Shown in pieces: positions 37,712 through 44,898 of a stretch of DNA of 64,000 nucleotides (its first letter is position 1; each line of letters begins with the position of its first letter). Position numbers and translations under genes: made by a program. The notes beneath the pieces were generated by a model. The model was not told the origin of the DNA, did no database searches, and worked only from the letters and a program-made list of their open reading frames with translations. The stretch comes from Schaalia hyovaginalis (GTDB taxonomy: Bacteria > Actinomycetota > Actinomycetes > Actinomycetales > Actinomycetaceae): the NCBI RefSeq assembly GCF_014208035.1, contig NZ_JACHMK010000001.1, positions 248,001-312,000 on the forward strand. Direction: 5' to 3'.

Positions 37712-38041
37712 TCAGGCGAGTGCGAGGAGCGCGACGTAGGAGGCCGTTCCCGCCCCGATCGAGAGCATCATCCGGCGTCCGCCGAGGAGGTGGACGGCCA
37801 CGGTGATCGTACTCGCGAGGAGGGCCGCCCACCCCTTGCCCGCGATGGCGACTGCATGCGAGTGGAGGGTGAGGGCTGCGAGCACGAAGAGGATGCCCGC
37901 CGGCATCCACGCGCCCATGGCGCGCACGAATCGGGACTCGCGCAGCGGCTCGAGGAGGATGAAGGGGATGCCGCGCAATCCCAGGTCGATGAGGAAGACG
38001 ATCGCGAGGACCGCGAGCAGATAGCCGAGCAACGGGGTCAT
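37712..38041 (-). CDS. azlD: Branched-chain amino acid export subunit AzlD
   Basis: The 109-aa membrane protein has four hydrophobic helices and the AzlD-type FIDLGLRGIPFILLEPLR stretch. It forms the exporter with AzlC, encoded just upstream and overlapping by 4 bp (ATGA). AzlCD pairs (BrnFE in corynebacteria) export leucine, isoleucine, valine and methionine. Confidence 0.9.
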   Translation of the reverse strand: MTPLLGYLLAVLAIVFLIDLGLRGIPFILLEPLRESRFVRAMGAWMPAGILFVLAALTLHSHAVAIAGKGWAALLASTITVAVHLLGGRRMMLSIGAGTASYVALLALA

Positions 38042-38793
38042 CGCGCCCCCTCCTTCGCGTCCTCGAGCGGAAGGGCGCCGCGGGCCCTCGCCCAGAAGAA
38101 GCGGACGACCAGGAGCGCGACGAAGAGGAGGAGGGAGGTGATGAGCCACTGCTCGGGTGCGGCGAACCAGGCGAGCGCCATTGCGAGGCCCGCGAGGAGC
38201 AGGGAGGGGACCTCCGCCCTCGTCCTGGCGGCATCGAGGGCGAGGACGATGAACATGGCGCACAGGGCGAAATCGAGACCCGGGATCGTCCCGGGGATCA
38301 AGGAGCCGAGGAGGACGCCGACGAGCCCCGAGGCCACCCATGCCGACTGGAGGAGCAGCTGCATCGCGAGGATCCTCGGCTCCGTCCAGCCGTTCGGGCG
38401 TGCGACCGTGAGGGCGTAGGCCTCGTCGACGAGGGCGTAGACCGAGTACAACCTGGCCGCCCGCCCCTTGACGACGGCGAGGGGGAAGGAGAAGGCGTAG
38501 AAGAGGTGGCGCGAGTTCACGAGGAGGATCGTCACCGCGACGGTCGCGAGCGGCGTGCCCGCCGAGGCGAGGGCGACCATGAGGAGCTCGGCCGAGCCGG
38601 AGTACGCGGTGAGCGACAGGGCGGGCGCCATCCACCAGGGCAGGGGGGACTGGGCGACGAGGAGCCCGAAGGCCAGTCCGAGGGGGATGTATCCCAGGGC
38701 CGCCGGAGCCGCGGTCTTCAGGCCCTCGATGATCTCGACCCGTGTCGATCGTGAGGGGATCTCACGGGATTCGGGCCGGGTCGCAGGAGTCAC
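38038..38793 (-). CDS. azlC: Branched-chain amino acid export subunit AzlC
   Basis: The 251-aa membrane protein has about seven hydrophobic segments and AzlC/BrnF features: ALGYIPLGLAFGLLV, SLTAYSGSAELLMVALASAG and LVNSRHLFYAFSFP. It is the larger subunit of the branched-chain amino acid exporter. GTG 38793 lies 6 nt after GACAAT, so leaderless expression is likely. A regulator is not encoded nearby. Confidence 0.9.
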   Translation of the reverse strand: MTPATRPESREIPSRSTRVEIIEGLKTAAPAALGYIPLGLAFGLLVAQSPLPWWMAPALSLTAYSGSAELLMVALASAGTPLATVAVTILLVNSRHLFYAFSFPLAVVKGRAARLYSVYALVDEAYALTVARPNGWTEPRILAMQLLLQSAWVASGLVGVLLGSLIPGTIPGLDFALCAMFIVLALDAARTRAEVPSLLLAGLAMALAWFAAPEQWLITSLLLFVALLVVRFFWARARGALPLEDAKEGAR

Positions 38794-38799
38794 GGGATC

Positions 38800-38805
38800 A
38801 TTGTC
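38800..38805 (-). promoter_or_regulatory. -10 box GACAAT, leaderless promoter of azlCD
   Basis: A minus-strand GACAAT is exactly 6 nt from GTG 38793. Confidence 0.5.
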
Positions 38806-38937
38806 CGGGTCCGGGCCCCTTCTCGGCGGGGACGGCCGCTCCTCGGACCGCGGCGACCCGGGGCGCCCCGTCGTCCGGCACCGCCTTCGCCCTCGGCAAG
38901 AGCCCGCGCGCCTTCTCGCGGTCGAGGCCGGCGCGGA

Positions 38938-39798
38938 TCAGCCCCGGTCGGCGATGGGGGTCGACTGGTGGTGGACGAGGAGGGGCCCGCGACCCGGGTC
39001 GGGGGCCCAGACGCTGAGCTCGGCCGCCTGTCCGCCCTGCCAGCTCAGCGTGTAGGTCACCAGGATCGCGCCGCCCGCGTCCCGCACCTCGAATCGGCCG
39101 ACCTTCGGGCCGGGCGGCACGGGCCCTTCGAGTCCCGCGACGGTCCTCCCGTCGGGCCACACCCGCACGCAGCCCGGAGCGCGCAGTTCGGCGAGGGTCC
39201 CGGCGTCACGGCTCATCCACGCCTGGATGAAGCGCTTCTCGAGCTCGCGGATGTCGTAGGCCGGAGAGGGGGCGGCGCCCGGAAGGGGCGGTGCGGTCGG
39301 GTGAGCCGTCGGGGAGGGGGCGCCGGGCGCGCCGAAGCGCGGGCCGGGCGCGGGAGTGCGGCCCTCCTTGTAGGCTTCGGCGCAGCCGCGGGCGAGGTCG
39401 TCGGCCTTCTCGTTCATCGCGTGCCCGGCATGCCCCTTCACCCATTCGAAGGAGACGTCCCGGCCCTCGATGATGCGGTCGATCTCCTGGATGACCTCGA
39501 GGTTCTTGATCGGCTGCTTGTCCGCTTTGGTCCAAGCGCGCTTCTTCCAGGAGTGGCGCCACTTGGTGATGACGTTGATCGCGTATTGGGAGTCGGCGAG
39601 GATCTGGAGCCTCTCCGGGGCGAGGCCGGCCGCTTCGGTGGCTTTGAGGAGTTCGAGGATCGCGGTGAGCTCCCCGAGGTTGTTCGTCCCCTCCGGCCAG
39701 CCGCCCGCGTCCCAGTGGTCGTCGTCGACGACCCACGCCCATCCGGAAGGCCCGGGGTTGGACAGGGAGGAACCGTCGACTGCAGCCGTGATCGTCAT
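38938..39798 (-). CDS. rnhA: Ribonuclease HI with C-terminal extension
   Basis: The first 145 residues of this 286-aa protein are RNase HI: DGS (first acidic residue), NNLGELTAILELL (Glu), ADSQYAIN (Asp), and the basic WVKGHAGHAMNEKADDLARG end with His and Asp. It removes RNA from RNA:DNA hybrids. A Pro/Ala linker leads to a C-terminal domain of about 100 residues resembling an NTF2-like or SnoaL-like fold (YDIRELEKRFIQAWMSRDAGTL), not part of standard RNase HI. Start ATG 39798 was chosen because TACCAT lies 7 nt before it; ATG 39807 is also possible. Confidence 0.9.
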   Translation of the reverse strand: MTITAAVDGSSLSNPGPSGWAWVVDDDHWDAGGWPEGTNNLGELTAILELLKATEAAGLAPERLQILADSQYAINVITKWRHSWKKRAWTKADKQPIKNLEVIQEIDRIIEGRDVSFEWVKGHAGHAMNEKADDLARGCAEAYKEGRTPAPGPRFGAPGAPSPTAHPTAPPLPGAAPSPAYDIRELEKRFIQAWMSRDAGTLAELRAPGCVRVWPDGRTVAGLEGPVPPGPKVGRFEVRDAGGAILVTYTLSWQGGQAAELSVWAPDPGRGPLLVHHQSTPIADRG

Positions 39799-39833
39799 GT
39801 CGGACATGGTATCGAGTCGAAGACGGGCCCCAG

Positions 39834-39892
39834 TGCTCGCTTCGCGGGTCTTTTCGCCCTCGACGGGACCGGGAACAGGCGCGAAGCGAGCA
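39834..39892 (-). terminator. Hairpin next to the left Fic repeat (former ptrB terminator?)
   Basis: TGCTCGCTTCGCG (39834-39846) pairs perfectly with CGCGAAGCGAGCA (39880-39892); the 33-nt loop has a nested GGTC/GACC. It lies 10 bp beyond the left 18-bp copy of the ptrB 3' end. It would therefore have been the ptrB terminator if the Fic segment were removed. Confidence 0.6.
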
Positions 39893-39901
39893 GCGGGACC
39901 C

Positions 39902-39919
39902 CTCACTCCCCGATGCCCA
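39902..39919. repeat. 18-bp direct repeat, left copy (ptrB 3' end)
   Basis: CTCACTCCCCGATGCCCA is identical to 41422-41439, which encodes the last residues and stop of ptrB. The two copies flank the Fic gene and its control region, 1,520 bp apart. Confidence 0.85.
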
Positions 39920-40082
39920 TCGCCTTCGGACCGCGTGCTTCGACATGTACACGCCCGTCTTCGCCGGGACGCTCTGCCAGCGTATGCCGAAAGGATCCCG
40001 AGCCACCCGCGCATCTCAGCCTCGGGATGCTGCACTTCCAGGGCTTCCGGACAAGGGATTGAAGCGGGGCTCTCGCAGGGTA

Positions 40083-40216
40083 ATGATCTTTGTTGATCAT
40101 GGGATGTCGACAATGGTCGAGAAGTCTCACTTGTTGATCGTTGTGCCTGTGCAATGTTCGACAAGGGGCAGTTGTTAATCATTAAAGGCTGGTGAGCATG
40201 CCTGTTCCCCTATATC
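40083..40216. promoter_or_regulatory. Fic control region with three phased repeats
   Basis: TTGTTGATCAT (40090-40100), TTGTTGATCGT (40131-40141) and TTGTTAATCAT (40172-40182) recur at exactly 41-bp intervals, about four helical turns. ATGATC-6-GATCAT (40083-40100) and TTAATCATTAA (40175-40185) are palindromic. CGACAA occurs at 40108 and 40159. TATATC (40211-40216) is a likely -10 box. The region is much AT-richer than the genome, and the repeats are plausible operators for the winged-helix end of the Fic protein. Confidence 0.65.
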
Positions 40217-40225
40217 TTGAGTGTT

Positions 40226-41419
40226 GTGGATGTCTCGAAGTTCAACAATGCCGCGATGGGCGACCTCGTCGAGATCACAGGGTCTGATCCGATGAGAGGA
40301 GCGTGGACGCACCGCGCATTCGTTGCGGCGCCTCTCGGGGAGGATGAACCGGAGCTGTCCGCCGGGACGTACCGGGCCATTGCGGCTGCGGGTCGAGCGC
40401 TCGCGGCGCTCGACGCGACCGCGACACAACTCTCGAATCCCTATCTCCTCCGCACCCCCTCGTTGCGGCGCGAAGCGCAATCGACCTCCGCACTTGAAGG
40501 CACCTACGCCCCGCTCGATGAAGTTCTCACCGTTTCGGCTGACGCCCCTTCGAACCCGAGAATGCGCGAGATCCTCAACTACGTCGACATGGCGAATCTC
40601 GGTTTCGAATGGGTTGCGCAGGGGCGGCCATTCACCCTCGGTCTCCTTGAAGACCTTCAAGGACGGCTCATGCGGGGGACTTCCCTCGAAGGTGAATCCG
40701 GTCGTCTCCGCGACGGACAGGTCGTCGTCGGTCGCCGTGACGTGCCAGAACCCGGCCGCCCTGCGATCGAGGCCTCGCGATTCGTACCGTGTCCACCGGG
40801 GGACATGCTCCGTTCACGAGTCGAATCGCTCCTCGCATGGCTTCGCAGGGATCATGCAGGACGGATCGATCCGCTTGTTGAAGCGGGGATGGCGCACTAT
40901 CAGTTCGAGACGCTGCACCCCTTCAGGGACGGGAATGGACGACTCGGGAGATACCTCATCGTCCTTTCGCTGATGAAATCCGGTGTGCTCTCGGAGCCTA
41001 CGCTCACCGTTTCCCCGTGGTTCGAGGCGCGTCGCACCGAGTATTACGACGCTCTTCTCAGCGTAAGTACGGACGGCAACTGGAACGGATACCTCTCGTT
41101 CTTCGCGAGGGGCATCGAAACCTCCGCCACGGCGACACGCACGCAGATGCTTGCCCTCGTTGATGTGCAGGCCGAGTTGAAGGAGCAGGTTCGCGCCTCG
41201 AAGCTCCGGTCCGCGCAGGCCCCCGCCCTCATTGATATCGCGGTCGCCAATCCGGCGTTCTCCGTGGATCGGGTGATGGAGGAGACGGGGCTCTCCTACG
41301 CCAGGGCCAATGGCCTCGTCAAACAGGTCGAGGATCTCGGTCTCCTTCAAACGCTCAATCCGGGGTCCCGTCCACGCAGATTCTTCGCGCCGCGGGTCCT
41401 CGAGGTCCTCCTCGCCTGA
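40226..41419 (+). CDS. Fic-domain AMP-transferase, class II, with winged helix
   Basis: This 397-aa protein has an N-terminal helical region containing the inhibitory motif [S/T]xxxE[G/N] (Thr87-Ser-Ala-Leu-Glu91-Gly), a Fic core with HPFRDGNGRLGR (catalytic His231), and a C-terminal winged helix (about 335-397). It would transfer AMP from ATP to a Ser/Thr/Tyr of a target protein and is autoinhibited by its N-terminal helix. The winged helix and upstream repeats suggest self-regulation. GTG 40226 is favoured because TATATC lies 9 nt before; TTG 40217 is in frame. It is flanked by 18-bp repeats. Confidence 0.92.
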   Translation: MDVSKFNNAAMGDLVEITGSDPMRGAWTHRAFVAAPLGEDEPELSAGTYRAIAAAGRALAALDATATQLSNPYLLRTPSLRREAQSTSALEGTYAPLDEVLTVSADAPSNPRMREILNYVDMANLGFEWVAQGRPFTLGLLEDLQGRLMRGTSLEGESGRLRDGQVVVGRRDVPEPGRPAIEASRFVPCPPGDMLRSRVESLLAWLRRDHAGRIDPLVEAGMAHYQFETLHPFRDGNGRLGRYLIVLSLMKSGVLSEPTLTVSPWFEARRTEYYDALLSVSTDGNWNGYLSFFARGIETSATATRTQMLALVDVQAELKEQVRASKLRSAQAPALIDIAVANPAFSVDRVMEETGLSYARANGLVKQVEDLGLLQTLNPGSRPRRFFAPRVLEVLLA

Positions 41420-41421
41420 GG

Positions 41422-41439
41422 CTCACTCCCCGATGCCCA
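41422..41439. repeat. 18-bp direct repeat, right copy
   Basis: This identical copy of 39902-39919 lies 2 bp after the Fic stop codon. It includes the ptrB stop (41423-41425) and its last five codons. Confidence 0.85.
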
Positions 41440-43744
41440 CCTGCCCGAGCGCGAAGGCGAACTCCTCCGCGCGCGCGGCCCAGCGGCCCTCGCGCCCCGA
41501 GGGGCCGGCGTGACCGGCGACCATCTGAGTGCGCAGGACGATCGGACGCTCGCGGGCGAGGACCGGATCGCTCGCGGCTCCCGAGGCCTCGCGGAGGCGC
41601 TGGACCCACTTCGTCGGCTCGACGAATTCGACGCGCGTGTCGTTCACCGAGGTCGTCGCCATCACCGCGGGAAGCGGGACTCCTCCGGGGACGTTCTCAT
41701 AGGGCGTGTAGGCCTTCATCGCGGCGAAGACCTCGGGGTCCTCGATCGGGTTGCCCCACTCCTCCCACTCGCCGACCGTGAGCGGCAGCGACGGGTCGAG
41801 GATCGTCGTGAGCGCATCGACGAAGGGGACGCCCGCGATGACGACCCGGAAAAGGGAGGGCGCCATGTTGAGGACCGCGCCCATGAGGAGCCCGCCGGCG
41901 CTGCGGCCCTCCGCGATGAGGCGGTCGGGCGCGACCCAGCCCGAGTCGATGAGCCAGGAGCCCACGTCGATGAAGTCCTCGAAAGTATGCCGTTTGACCA
42001 GCATCTTCCCGTCCTCGTACCAGGCGCGCCCGAGTTCGCCGCCGCCGCGGACGTGCGCGATCGCGAAAACGAGGCCGCGTTCGAGGAGGGGCAGGCGCAG
42101 GGTCTCGAACTCCGGGTCGTAGGAGATCTCATAGGAGCCGTAGCCGATCTGCCAGCCGGCGTTCGTCCCGTCGGGCACGACATCGGCGCGATGGACGAGG
42201 GTGACGGGGATCCGTGTGCGGCCGTCGCGGCCCGTCACCCACACGCGCTCTTCGACGAAGCGGGAGGGATCCCACCCGGGGGCGCTCTCCTCCTTGAGCA
42301 GGCGGGTCCGACCGCCGGCGGGGTCGACCTGCAGCGTGAGGGGCGGCTGGATCTGCGACTGGAGGGACACGCGGAAGAAGCGGTCGCCGAATCGCGGTCC
42401 GGGCGCGGTCTGGATCGTCCGCACCTCGGTCTGCGAGTCGACGAAACGGCCCGGCCCCCACAGCTGCGCGATCTCCTCCGCGCTCAGGGGCCGAGGGCGG
42501 GAGCCCCGGTCGGCTTCGACGGGGAGGCGACGGGTCCGGTACTCGACCTGGGTGAGCGCCTTGGAGCGCATCGTGAGGAGCGCGCATCCTGCGAAGGCCT
42601 CGACTTCGAGGAGGCGCTCGCCCTCGGCCGCCTCGCGCAGGGAGATCCAGGTCTCGGCAGGGGCGAGGGGTGCGAGCGGTGCGAGACCGGGCAGCGCTTC
42701 GCCCGCAGCGCGGTTCTGGAGGGCCGCGCGCGAGAAGTCCGGGCCGACGGCGACGGCGGCGAAGCGCTCGTCGAGGTCGGCGGGCAGGGGCGCTGCCGCG
42801 AGGGAGCCTTCTCGGCTCGAGGCCGTATGGATGAGGAGCAGGTGGTCTCCGGCGGACTCGACCGAGACCTGAACATCCGGTGCGGATGCGACGAGCGGGA
42901 GGGGGCGGGAAGCGGGGAAGTGGGGCGACCAGGCCCACGCCCGTCCGGAGGTCGTCGAGGCCGATGCGATGATCACGAGGCGGGGGTCGGCCGAGTCGAG
43001 GATGCCCATCTCGAAGCGCTCGTCGTCCTCGACGAGGAGGAGGCGGTCCTCGTCCCGGGATGCGCCGAGCCGGTGGTGCCAGATCTCGCAGGAGCGCCAC
43101 GCCTCGTCGACGCCGACGTAGAGGAAGGACGCGGAGTCGGCCGCCCAGGCGAAGCCGTAGCCCGCGTCGGCGACTTCCTCGTCGATCGTCCGGCCGGTCG
43201 CGACCTCGCGGATGATCCACTGATGCCGTTCGTCGCCGGCGAGGTCGCGGGCCCAGGCGACGAGGCGCCCGTCGGGGCTGGGGACCAGGTCGGCGGCGCG
43301 GAAGAACTCGTGACCGGCGGCTTCGGCGTTCTCGTCGAGGACGAGCTCTTCGCCGGGGAGGGGCTCGTCGAGGGCGGGGGTCGGCGGGAGGTCCCGGGGG
43401 CCCAGCGCTTCGGCGGGCGCGGGGACGCGGTGGTGGGTCGCGTAGGAATCGCCTTCGCGCCAGCGCCGGAAGTACCAGAAGCCGCCCTCGAGGACGGGGA
43501 CGCTCACGTCGTCGAGTGCGGTGCGGGCCCTGACCTCCGTCTCGATCCGCTTCGCGAGCGGCGAGGTCGGGCGGCACGCCTCGTCGGCCCAGGCGTTCTC
43601 CGCATCGAGGTGGGCGACGACTTGGGGGTCGGATTCGTCGCGGAGCCAGTCCCAGCCGTCGTCGAAACGATCGGAGTGGATGTCGCGCACGCGGTATCCG
43701 AAGCGGCGCTCGGCGAGGGGAGGAAGGGAGGGCGTTTCGGTCAT
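41423..43744 (-). CDS. ptrB: Oligopeptidase B-like S9 serine peptidase
   Basis: The 773-aa prolyl-oligopeptidase-family protein has an N-terminal beta-propeller (about 70-480) and an alpha/beta-hydrolase catalytic domain with Ser615 (GRSAGG), Asp702 (SVNDTRV) and His745 (VAGHAGPSG). Oligopeptidase B cleaves short peptides after Arg/Lys in the cytosol. ATG 43744 lies 6 nt after TAGAGT, a leaderless pattern. The stop codon lies in the 18-bp repeat next to the Fic gene, and no terminator remains directly downstream. Confidence 0.9.
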   Translation of the reverse strand: MTETPSLPPLAERRFGYRVRDIHSDRFDDGWDWLRDESDPQVVAHLDAENAWADEACRPTSPLAKRIETEVRARTALDDVSVPVLEGGFWYFRRWREGDSYATHHRVPAPAEALGPRDLPPTPALDEPLPGEELVLDENAEAAGHEFFRAADLVPSPDGRLVAWARDLAGDERHQWIIREVATGRTIDEEVADAGYGFAWAADSASFLYVGVDEAWRSCEIWHHRLGASRDEDRLLLVEDDERFEMGILDSADPRLVIIASASTTSGRAWAWSPHFPASRPLPLVASAPDVQVSVESAGDHLLLIHTASSREGSLAAAPLPADLDERFAAVAVGPDFSRAALQNRAAGEALPGLAPLAPLAPAETWISLREAAEGERLLEVEAFAGCALLTMRSKALTQVEYRTRRLPVEADRGSRPRPLSAEEIAQLWGPGRFVDSQTEVRTIQTAPGPRFGDRFFRVSLQSQIQPPLTLQVDPAGGRTRLLKEESAPGWDPSRFVEERVWVTGRDGRTRIPVTLVHRADVVPDGTNAGWQIGYGSYEISYDPEFETLRLPLLERGLVFAIAHVRGGGELGRAWYEDGKMLVKRHTFEDFIDVGSWLIDSGWVAPDRLIAEGRSAGGLLMGAVLNMAPSLFRVVIAGVPFVDALTTILDPSLPLTVGEWEEWGNPIEDPEVFAAMKAYTPYENVPGGVPLPAVMATTSVNDTRVEFVEPTKWVQRLREASGAASDPVLARERPIVLRTQMVAGHAGPSGREGRWAARAEEFAFALGQVGIGE

Positions 43745-43750
43745 GGGCCT

Positions 43751-43756
43751 ACTCTA
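43751..43756 (-). promoter_or_regulatory. -10 box TAGAGT, leaderless promoter of ptrB
   Basis: A minus-strand TAGAGT is exactly 6 nt from ATG 43744. Confidence 0.6.
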
Positions 43757-43883
43757 GGCGCGAGACGCGCCCCGCTCCCGTGCAGGGCCCGCCCCGCTCT
43801 TTAGCGGGGCGCGGAATGCGGGCCGGGGGAATGCTCGCCCGTCCGCTTGAAGTCCGCCTGTGCGCGACACGAGCGAGGAGGAA

Positions 43884-43889
43884 TAGGGT
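43884..43889 (+). promoter_or_regulatory. -10 box TAGGGT, leaderless promoter
   Basis: TAGGGT is exactly 6 nt upstream of GTG 43896, favouring that start over ATG 43905. Confidence 0.55.
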
Positions 43890-43895
43890 CGGGGC

Positions 43896-44807
43896 GTGCC
43901 CTCCATGACATCGCGAACGCCCCTCGTCTCGACCGTCACCGATACCGCCCTCGTCTTCGAGGGCGGCGGGATGCGCAACGCCTATACCGCGGCGGTCGTG
44001 TCCGAGCTCCTCGCCGAGGGGCTCTTCTTCGACCACGTGTCGGGGATTTCGGCCGGTTCGTCCCACGTGTGCAACTACGTCTCGCGGGACCCTGCGCGCT
44101 CCTACGCGACCTTCGTCGACATCGTCGACGATCCCGAGTTCGGCGGTCTGGCGCATTTGCGCAGGGGCGAGGGGCTGTTCAACGCCGAGTACATCTACGA
44201 GCGGATCGCCCGTCCCGAAGGCGCGATGCCCTTCGACATCGCCACTTTCGTCGACAATCCGGCGACGACGAGGGTGGGGGCCTTCAATGCGAGCCGCGGT
44301 GCGATGCGCTGGTTCGCCAAGGAGGACATGTCGACCCTCGAGACGCTCGGGCCGGCGGTGAGGGCCTCGTCGACGCTGCCGATCCTCATGCCGCCGACCG
44401 TCATCGACGGGGACGTCTACGTCGATGGTGCGCTCGGACCGAACGGGGGCATCCCGCTCGACGCGCCGATGCGCGACGGCTACTCGAAGTTCCTCGTCAT
44501 CGCGACCCGGCCGCGCGACTACGTGAAGGGCGCGATGCGCCCGGTGGTCGGCGCGGCTCTGAAGATGAGGTTCCGCGATCTCCCCTCGGTGTACGAGGGG
44601 GTCGCACGGCGTCCGGCGCGCTACAACGCGGCGCGCGAGAAGCTCTTCGACCTCGAGGCCAGGGGGCGCGCCTACCTGTTCTTCCCCGAGACGATGCCGA
44701 TCTCGAACACGCAGATGCGCAAGTCCCGCCTGGAGACGGCCTACCGGTCAGGGCTCGCGCAGATCCGCAGGGAGATGCCCGCGATCAGGGACTTCCTCGG
44801 AGTCTGA
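43896..44807 (+). CDS. Patatin-like phospholipase
   Basis: The 303-aa protein has the patatin oxyanion motif FEGGGMRNAY, the nucleophile elbow GISAGS and the DGALGPNGGIPL motif with the catalytic Asp (D-G-A). It would hydrolyse acyl esters of lipids in a Ser-Asp dyad mechanism. There is no signal peptide or membrane helix, so it is cytoplasmic. The RSA family (YjjU/RssA-like) is the nearest group by motif. A leaderless start at GTG 43896 is likely. It is followed by a strong terminator. Confidence 0.9.
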   Translation: MPSMTSRTPLVSTVTDTALVFEGGGMRNAYTAAVVSELLAEGLFFDHVSGISAGSSHVCNYVSRDPARSYATFVDIVDDPEFGGLAHLRRGEGLFNAEYIYERIARPEGAMPFDIATFVDNPATTRVGAFNASRGAMRWFAKEDMSTLETLGPAVRASSTLPILMPPTVIDGDVYVDGALGPNGGIPLDAPMRDGYSKFLVIATRPRDYVKGAMRPVVGAALKMRFRDLPSVYEGVARRPARYNAAREKLFDLEARGRAYLFFPETMPISNTQMRKSRLETAYRSGLAQIRREMPAIRDFLGV

Positions 44808-44831
44808 GGGATTCTCGGCCGGGCCGCCCGC

Positions 44832-44893
44832 AGCGCAGGGGCGGCGGACTCCGGAGGGGATGCGATCCCCCATCAGTCGCCGCCCCCTGCGCT
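44832..44893. terminator. Bidirectional terminator
   Basis: AGCGCAGGGGCGGCGGACT (44832-44850) and AGTCGCCGCCCCCTGCGCT (44875-44893) form a long, nearly perfect stem with a 24-nt loop, between convergent patatin and permease genes. Confidence 0.75.
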
Positions 44894-44898
44894 CGGGG

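Noticed and set aside
39903..40154. 83-codon minus-strand frame ending in the left 18-bp repeat
   Set aside because: Its end matches ptrB only through the repeat. The rest has no protein-like pattern and crosses the Fic control repeats.
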